DNA of 64,000 nucleotides from Petrosia ficiformis (Eukaryota; Porifera; Demospongiae; Haplosclerida; Petrosiidae). The DNA lies in the NCBI GenBank assembly GCA_947044365.1, contig OX345636.1, forward strand, positions 13,039,309 through 13,103,308, written 5' to 3'. Position numbers and translations under genes: made by a program. The notes beneath the pieces were generated by a model. It had not been told where the DNA came from, made no database searches, and saw nothing but the letters and a program-made list of their open reading frames with translations. Position 1 is the first letter of the stretch; each line of letters starts with the position of its first letter. Positions 57,961 to 64,000 of the stretch are shown here, one piece after another.

Positions 57961-59260
57961 TACGAAATTTTGCAGGTAGTAGACATTTATAGCATTACAC
58001 AATGCAAGTATTTCAACTTATAGTTATAGTTTGGCTGAATATATGAAATACAAAGCAACGGACTGAAGTGGACATAGCAGTAGGAACAAACTATGTAGCA
58101 TAGGTCCAATTTAGCAGAGAAAAGTGCATGGACTTATGTACAGATTATGCAAGGCAAAATCACACCACTATGTATGGTACTGACAAACATACTCCAACAC
58201 TCTTTGCAAGTGTATTATATGTCTGCATGGTGTTGTATAAGTCACTTCAGAAGGGGTCTCAAATATTTGGACTGAGGGGAAATTTTGGGGTGGTGGGTTG
58301 GGGGGTACAAATAATTTATGACAGATCGTTTACTATATATAATAGTTGAAGACTCCCTTTTAAACTTCGCTCTACTACTGTGGTACAGAGGATTTTAGTT
58401 GCGTTGAAACAATTATTCCGTTCCGTAACCACACCTTCCACATAATATACGTGCCCGTACGTACCACTTACAGTTTCGTAACCCGGGGGCTTTTGAAAAA
58501 AGAATGAATTAATTTTAATAATAATGCCAACCACACCTACCATGGATGTAATATACTGATTGCGAGGTGTGGCTCAGCATCTCATTAAAATCAAAACCTT
58601 CGTTGCAAATGAATACAGGCAATTTGCAACTTTCTCCAACTTCTGAAGCAATCTAACACTCACCTCAACCTTGCTTACCAATTACTGCAAGCACAGCATC
58701 TACTCAAGTCTGCACACGAACGCTATTTGTCACTTATTGTCCCAACATCCCTTTCTCTCTCGCTAGAACCAGCTAGAAACCCAAGTCTATACATCACACA
58801 AACATCAACATAACGTTCTACTCTCCTTTCACTTTTTTAAATATTTTTTTATTTTTTTAAAGTACCCTAAGCTAACTTCAAAGTAACATCAAAGGGCGGA
58901 CACTTGAATCAAAGCACCGCTAGACCACATCCAACGAAGCGTGGGCGTTTTGAACAATAGAATGCCGACATGCCGCCACCACATTGGTATACTCTTGTAA
59001 CCTACAGTAATTTGGGGTGTGGTACATCCAAGACCCAGCCATTGCAGTGAAATTTAGCAATGTAATAAGTAGGTGTGGTACTTCCTATCTGACAGGATGT
59101 TGTAAAATTACAACACTAAAAAACTGAAAGTGGTACGTACGTACGTACATGTTTATTGATGGAACGGAAAATAATTGTTGTCAACGCATCCTCTGTAAGC
59201 GGTACTGGTTATTTCTTCGTTAATTATTAATTAATTAGGGTGTGGGTAGGAAGAGTCAAG
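57961..59260. other. Rearranged 5' flank of the CARD-like gene
   Basis: No gene recognised. The region includes an inverted copy of the gene's own upstream sequence (58370-58480 against 59117-59205) and of the TPR-CHAT 5' region (58460-58700). A poly-G stretch (about 58270-58310) and T/A homopolymer runs (about 58835-58860) are also present. Confidence 0.5.
58370..58700 (-). repeat. Composite inverted duplicate of two upstream regions
   Basis: On the minus strand this reads first like 47465-47650 (TTGCAGTAATTGGTAAGC, then AAGGTTGAGGTGAG, TGCTGAGCCACACCT, GGGTTACGAAACTG). It then reads like 59117-59205 (GTGGTACGTACG, GGAACGGAATAATTGTT, CAACGCA, TCCTCTGTA). The order suggests that both TPR-CHAT and CARD-like genes share a duplicated upstream module. 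Confidence 0.6.
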
Positions 59261-59918
59261 ATGGCTGACGATGCTATTAGAAAGAACAGATCTGACTTGA
59301 GAGATGCAGTTGTTTCTTCCGGTGTATTCAATATAGTAAGTCAGTGTGAAAAGAAGGGAATAATTGCAACAGATGTGAAGAACAATTTGACAAGCTCTTC
59401 TACAAACTATACTGATGAAATAAGAGCAGAAATGCTTATAGATAGTATAAGTGAATCTCTGCAACATGAGGGGGCTGTAGGAAAGCAAATGCTAATGGAT
59501 AATTTTCTCTGCATACTATATAACGAAGGAAGTGTGGATGCTCGGGTTGTTGCTAAAAGAGTAGCCAGTGATTGTATGTGGTTATTATAGTCATTTTATT
59601 TGTCAAGATACTACAATTTGATTTTGTAGATGGTGTGGATTCTTTACCAGAATATAGCAAATTATCCTTACCTCATCCTCTTGTAAAACAATGTCAGTGA
59701 TCTTCATTAATTAAGTACTATTCATTTATATTTTCATTTTAGACCCTCCACAACAAGGTAATCTTCAACAGTCCTTAATAGTGAAATATTTATAGCTAGC
59801 AATTCAGTATAATCAATCATGCATTAATTATATATGTATAAGTATTCATCATCAACTATATATTAAAAATCCAATATTAGATGAACCTCGATTGCTACAC
59901 TCTTTGAGTACTAAAGAG
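59261..59918 (+). CDS. CARD-like helical (death-fold) protein, 5' exons
   Basis: ATG 59261 (AAGATGG). Exons proposed at 59261-59573, 59630-59692, 59743-59757 and 59881-59918, with phases 1, 1, 1 and 0. The donor of exon 2 is GTCAGT. Exon 1 encodes about 104 residues with six predicted amphipathic helices (RSDLRDAVVSSGVFNIVSQC, RAEMLIDSISESLQ, MLMDNFLCILYNEG, DARVVAKRVASD). This is the size and pattern of a CARD or related death-fold domain, although I cannot name a family with certainty. The short exons that follow encode a linker (SLPEYSKLSLPHPL, PPQQ, EPRLLHSLSTKE). The gene continues into, and probably beyond, the repeat array; its 3' end is outside the window. An inverted pseudogene copy lies at 53040-54000. 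Confidence 0.6.
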
Positions 59919-59984
59919 GTACTTTGAATGTTTAATATACTATAAGTTATACATCACATTGTGTACTCAATTATAATCATATCA

Positions 59985-62900
59985 ATATTCATTTTGTTTT
60001 TCATTTTCTCTCCTATGTGTGACTGTCGTAACAAACACATTAGATGGTGAGTATTACAAATCATACATCATCATATCAATATTCATTTTGTTTTTCATTT
60101 TCTCTCCTATGTGTGACTGTCGTAACAAACACATTAGATGGTGAGTATTACAAATCATACATAATCATATCAATATTCATTTTGTTTTTCATTTTCTCTC
60201 CTATGTGTGACTGCCGTGACAAACACACTAGTCGGTAGGTATTACAAATTATACATAATCATTGATTTTGTTTCTCATTTTCTCTCCTTTGTGTGACTGC
60301 TATAACAAACACTAGCCAGTGAGTATTACAAATTATACATAATCATATCAATATTCATCATTTTTCTCAATTTCTCTCCTATGTGTGACTGCCGTAACAA
60401 ACACATTAGACAGTAAGTATTACAAATCATACATAATCATATCAATATTCATTTTGTTTCTCATTTTCTCTCCTATGTGTGACTGCTGTAACAAACACTA
60501 GCCAGTGAGTATTACAAATTATACATAATCATATCAATATTCATCATTTTTCTCAATTTCTCTCCTATGTGTGACTGCCGTAACAAACACATTAGACAGT
60601 AAGTATTACAAATCATACATAATCATATCAATATTCATTTTGTTTCTCATTTTCTCTCCTATGTGTGACTGCTGTAACAAACACTAGCCAGTGAGTATTA
60701 CAAATTATACATAATCATATCAATATTCATCATTTTTCTCAATTTCTCTCCTATGTGTGACTGCCGTAACAAACACATTAGACAGTAAGTATTACAAATC
60801 ATACATAATCATATCAATATTCATTTTGTTTCTCATTTTCTCTCCTATGTGTGACTGCTGTAACAAACACTAGCGAGTGAGTATTACAAATCATACATCA
60901 TCATATCAATATTCATTTTGTTTTTCATTTTCTCTCCTATGTGTGACTGCCGTGACAAACACACTAGTCGGTAGGTATTACAAATTATACATAATCATTG
61001 ATTTTGTTTCTCATTTTCTCTCCTTTGTGTGACTGCTATAACAAACACTAGCCAGTGAGTATTACAAATTATACATAATCATATCAATATTCATCATTTT
61101 TCTCAATTTCTCTCCTATGTGTGACTGCCGTAACAAACACATTAGACAGTAAGTATTACAAATCATACATAATCATATCAATATTCATTTTGTTTCTCAT
61201 TTTCTCTCCTATGTGTGACTGCTGTAACAAACACTAGCGAGTGAGTATTACAAATCATACATCATCATATCAATATTCATTTTGTTTCCCATTTCTCTCC
61301 TATGTGTGACTGTCAAAACACATCATTAATAGGAAGTGAGTATTACAAATCATACATAATCATACCAATATTCATTTTCTTGCTCATTTTCTCTCCTATG
61401 TGTGACTGTCGTAACAAACACATTAGATTGTGAGTATTACAAATCATACATCATCATATCAATATTCATTTTGTTTCTCATTTTCTCTCCTTTGTGTGAC
61501 TGCTGTAACAAACACTAGCGAGTGAGTATTACAAATCATACATCATCATATCAATATTCATTTTGTTTCCCATTTCTCTCCTATGTATGACTGTCGTAAC
61601 AAACACATTAGATGGTGAGTATTACAAATCATACATAATCATATCAATATTCATTTTGTTTTTCATTTTCTCTCCTATGTGTGACTGCCGTGACAAACAC
61701 ACTAGTCGGTAGGTATTACAAATTATACATAATCATTGATTTTGTTTCTCATTTTCTCTCCTTTGTGTGACTGCTATAACAAACACTAGTCAGTGAGTAT
61801 TACAAATTATACATAATCATATCAATATTCATCATTTTTCTCAATTTCTCTCCTATGTGTGACTGCCGTAACAAACACATTAGACAGTAAGTATTACAAA
61901 TCATACATAATCATATCAATATTCATTTTGTTTCTCATTTTCTCTCCTATGTGTGACTGCTGTAACAAACACTAGCGAGTGAGTATTACAAATCATACAT
62001 CATCATATCAATATTCATTTTGTTTCCCATTTCTCTCCTATGTGTGACTGTCAAAACACATCATTAATAGGAAGTGAGTATTACAAATCATACATAATCA
62101 TACCAATATTCATTTTCTTGCTCATTTTCTCTCCTATGTGTGACTGTCGTAACAAACACATTAGATTGTGAGTATTACAAATCATACATCATCATATCAA
62201 TATTCATTTTGTTTCTCATTTTCTCTCCTTTGTGTGACTGCTGTAACAAACACTAGCGAGTGAGTATTACAAATCATACATAATCATATCAATATTCATT
62301 TTGTTTTTCATTTTCTCTCCTATGTGTGACTGTCGTAACAAACACATTAGATGGTGAGTATTACAAATCATACATCATCATACCAATATTCATTTTCTTG
62401 CTCATTTTCTCTCCTATGTGTGACTGCCGTAACAAACACACTAGTCGGTAGGTATTACAAATCATACATAATCATACCAATATTCATTTTCTTGCTCATT
62501 TTCTCTCCTATGTGTGACTGCCGTGACAAACACACTAGTCGGTAGGTATTACAAATTATACATAATCATTGATTTTGTTTCTCATTTTCTCTCCTTTGTG
62601 TGACTGTCATAACAAACACATTAGATGGTGAGTATTACAAATCATACATCATCATACCAATATTCATTTTCTTGCTCATTTTCTCCTATGTGTGACTGCC
62701 GTAACAAACACACTAGTCGGTAGGTATTACAAATTATACATAATCATTGATTTTGTTTCTCATTTTCTCTCCTATGTGTGACTGTCGTAACAAACACATT
62801 AGATGGTGAGTATTACAAATCATACATCATCATACCAATATTCATTTTCTTGCTCATTTTCTCTCCTATGTGTGACTGCCGTAACAAACACACTAGTCGG

Positions 62901-64000
62901 TAGGTATTACAAATTATACATAATCATATCAATATTCATTTTGTTTCTCATTTTTTCCACTATGTATGACTGCCGTAACAAACACACTAGCTGGTGAGTA
63001 TTACAAATTATACATAATCATATCAATATTCATCATTTTTCTCAATTTCTCTCCTATGTGTGACTGCCGTAACAAACACATTAGATAGTAAGTATTACAA
63101 ATCATACATAATCATATCAATATTCATTTTGTTTCTCATTTTCTCTCCTATGTGTGACTGCTATAACAAACACTAGCCAGTGAGTATTACAAATTATACA
63201 TAATCATATCAATATTCATCATTTTTCTCAATTTCTCTCCTATGTGTGACTGCTGTAACAAACACTAGCGAGTGAGTATTACAAATCATACATAATCATA
63301 TCAATATTCATTTTGTTTCTCATTTTCTCTCCTTTGTGTGACTGCTGTAACAAACACTAGCCAGTGAGTATTACAAATCATACATAATCATATCAATATT
63401 CATTTTGTTTCTCATTTTCTCTCCTATGCGTGTCTGTCAAAACACATCATTAATAGGATGTGAGTATTACAAATTGTACATAATCATATCAATATTCATT
63501 TTGTTTCCCATTTCTCTCCTATGTGTGACTGTCAAAACACATCATTAATAGGAAGTGAGTATTACAAATCATACATAATCATACCAATATTCATTTTCTT
63601 GCTCATTTTCTCTCCTATGTGTGACTGCCGTGACAAACACACTAGTTGGTAGGTATTACAAATTATACATAATCATTGATTTTGTTTCTCATTTTCTCTC
63701 CTATGTGTGACTGTCGTAACAAACACATTAGATGGTGAGTATTACAAATCATACATCATCATACCAATATTTATTTTCTTGCTCATTTTCTCTCCTATGT
63801 GTGACTGCCGTAACAAACACACTAGTCGGTAGGTATTACAAATTATACATAATCATATCAATATTCATTTTGTTTCTCATTTTTTCCACTATGTGTGACT
63901 GCCGTAACAAACACACTAGCTGGTGAGTATTACAAATTATACATAATCATATCAATATTCATCATTTTTCTCAATTTCTCTCCTATGTGTGACTGCCGTA
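59985..64000 (+). repeat. Array of about 43 roughly 94-bp units, each with AG-NNN-GTRRGT
   Basis: Unit form: GTGAGTATTACAAATCATAC, AT(C/A)ATCAT, ATCAATATTCATTTTGTTTC, a pyrimidine stretch (TTTTCTCTCC), TATGTGTGACTG, CCGTAACAAACACA, TTAG or CTAG, then three variable bases. Triplets in order from 60044: ATG, ATG, TCG, CCA, ACA, CCA, ACA, CCA, ACA, CGA, TCG, CCA, ACA, CGA, GAA, ATT, CGA, ATG, TCG, TCA, ACA, CGA, GAA, ATT, CGA, ATG, TCG, TCG, ATG, TCG, ATG, TCG, CTG, ATA, CCA, CGA, CCA, GAT, GAA, TTG, ATG, TCG, CTG. None is a stop. Every triplet is followed by GTGAGT, GTAAGT or GTAGGT. Period varies between about 83 and 97 bp. The array runs past the window end. Short frames spanning two units are artefacts. 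Confidence 0.9.
60968..62444 (+). repeat. Higher-order repeat: eight-unit block duplicated (about 738 bp)
   Basis: The unit order TCG, (C/T)CA, ACA, CGA, GAA, ATT, CGA, ATG occurs at 60968-61705 and again at 61706-62444. The three-unit order ATG-TCG-CTG occurs at 62803-62993 and again at 63732-63922. The array has therefore grown by unequal exchange or duplication of multi-unit blocks. Confidence 0.8.

Noticed and set aside
60044..63926. Repeated 64-codon frames (MVSITNHTSSYQY...) in the array
   Set aside because: They simply run from one ATG triplet through two units to a stop. They have no variation pattern of a coding sequence and would read through the splice-like sites.
59985..64000. 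CRISPR-like repeat array
   Set aside because: Units are about 94 bp, similar along their whole length, and have no unique spacers. The genome is clearly animal and the array sits inside an intron-bearing gene.
1..64000. tRNA or rRNA genes
   Set aside because: No cloverleaf with A/B-box sequences and no rRNA-like conserved stretch was noticed on either strand. This was by eye only.

Overview
The window looks like nuclear DNA of a marine demosponge, most like Amphimedon. This is an inference from four things: a very AT-rich background, genes split by GT-AG introns (most of them phase 0 or 1), metazoan-only domain architectures (RING plus four PDZ domains; death-fold proteins), and the palindromic hexamer ACATGT scattered through every intron. 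No bacterial gene organisation is present.

Layout. (1) 1.4-7.3 kb, plus strand: the 3' part of a gene with two death domains separated by short duplicated linker exons. (2) 7.3-17.3 kb: a mosaic of mobile DNA. It holds a broken minus-strand transposon with a BED-like zinc finger, a transposase-like core, a Ulp1-type (C48) protease and a PHD-like finger (9.75-14.2 kb); an element with 81-bp inverted repeats and a 9-bp target duplication next to two tiny perfect palindromes sharing its end (14.55-15.3 kb); the first exon of a Helitron-type protein with 23-residue repeats (15.9-16.9 kb); and a GIY-YIG nuclease fragment (17.06-17.31 kb). (3) 17.3-18.6 kb: a decayed duplicate of the end of the death-domain gene. 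(4) 21.3-46.1 kb, plus strand: a complete LNX-type E3 ligase gene (RING, TRAF-type zinc fingers, four PDZ domains) in 11 coding exons that add up to exactly 649 codons. Its 17.6-kb first intron is filled with satellites and MITEs. (5) 47.7-51.0 kb, plus strand: a TPR-CHAT protein with an intact caspase-like His/Cys pair. (6) 51-59 kb: MITEs, a broken integrase-Ulp1-PHD transposon, and an inverted pseudogene copy of the next gene. (7) 59.26 kb to the window end: the first exons of a small helical (CARD-like) protein, followed by a 4-kb array of about 43 roughly 94-bp units.

Three host genes (tandem death domain, TPR-CHAT, CARD-like) point to cell-death or innate-immune signalling, and all three have duplicated or rearranged relatives within the window. 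LNX is a polarity and ubiquitin scaffold and probably an unrelated neighbour.

The most unusual structure is the terminal array. In every unit I could place, three variable bases sit between an AG and a consensus 5' splice site (GTGAGT, GTAAGT or GTAGGT), and none of the triplets is a stop codon. The array lies inside the gene, just after an exon that ends in phase 0. It could therefore be a battery of single-codon microexons, or a satellite that amplified from an exon/intron junction. Transcript data would decide.
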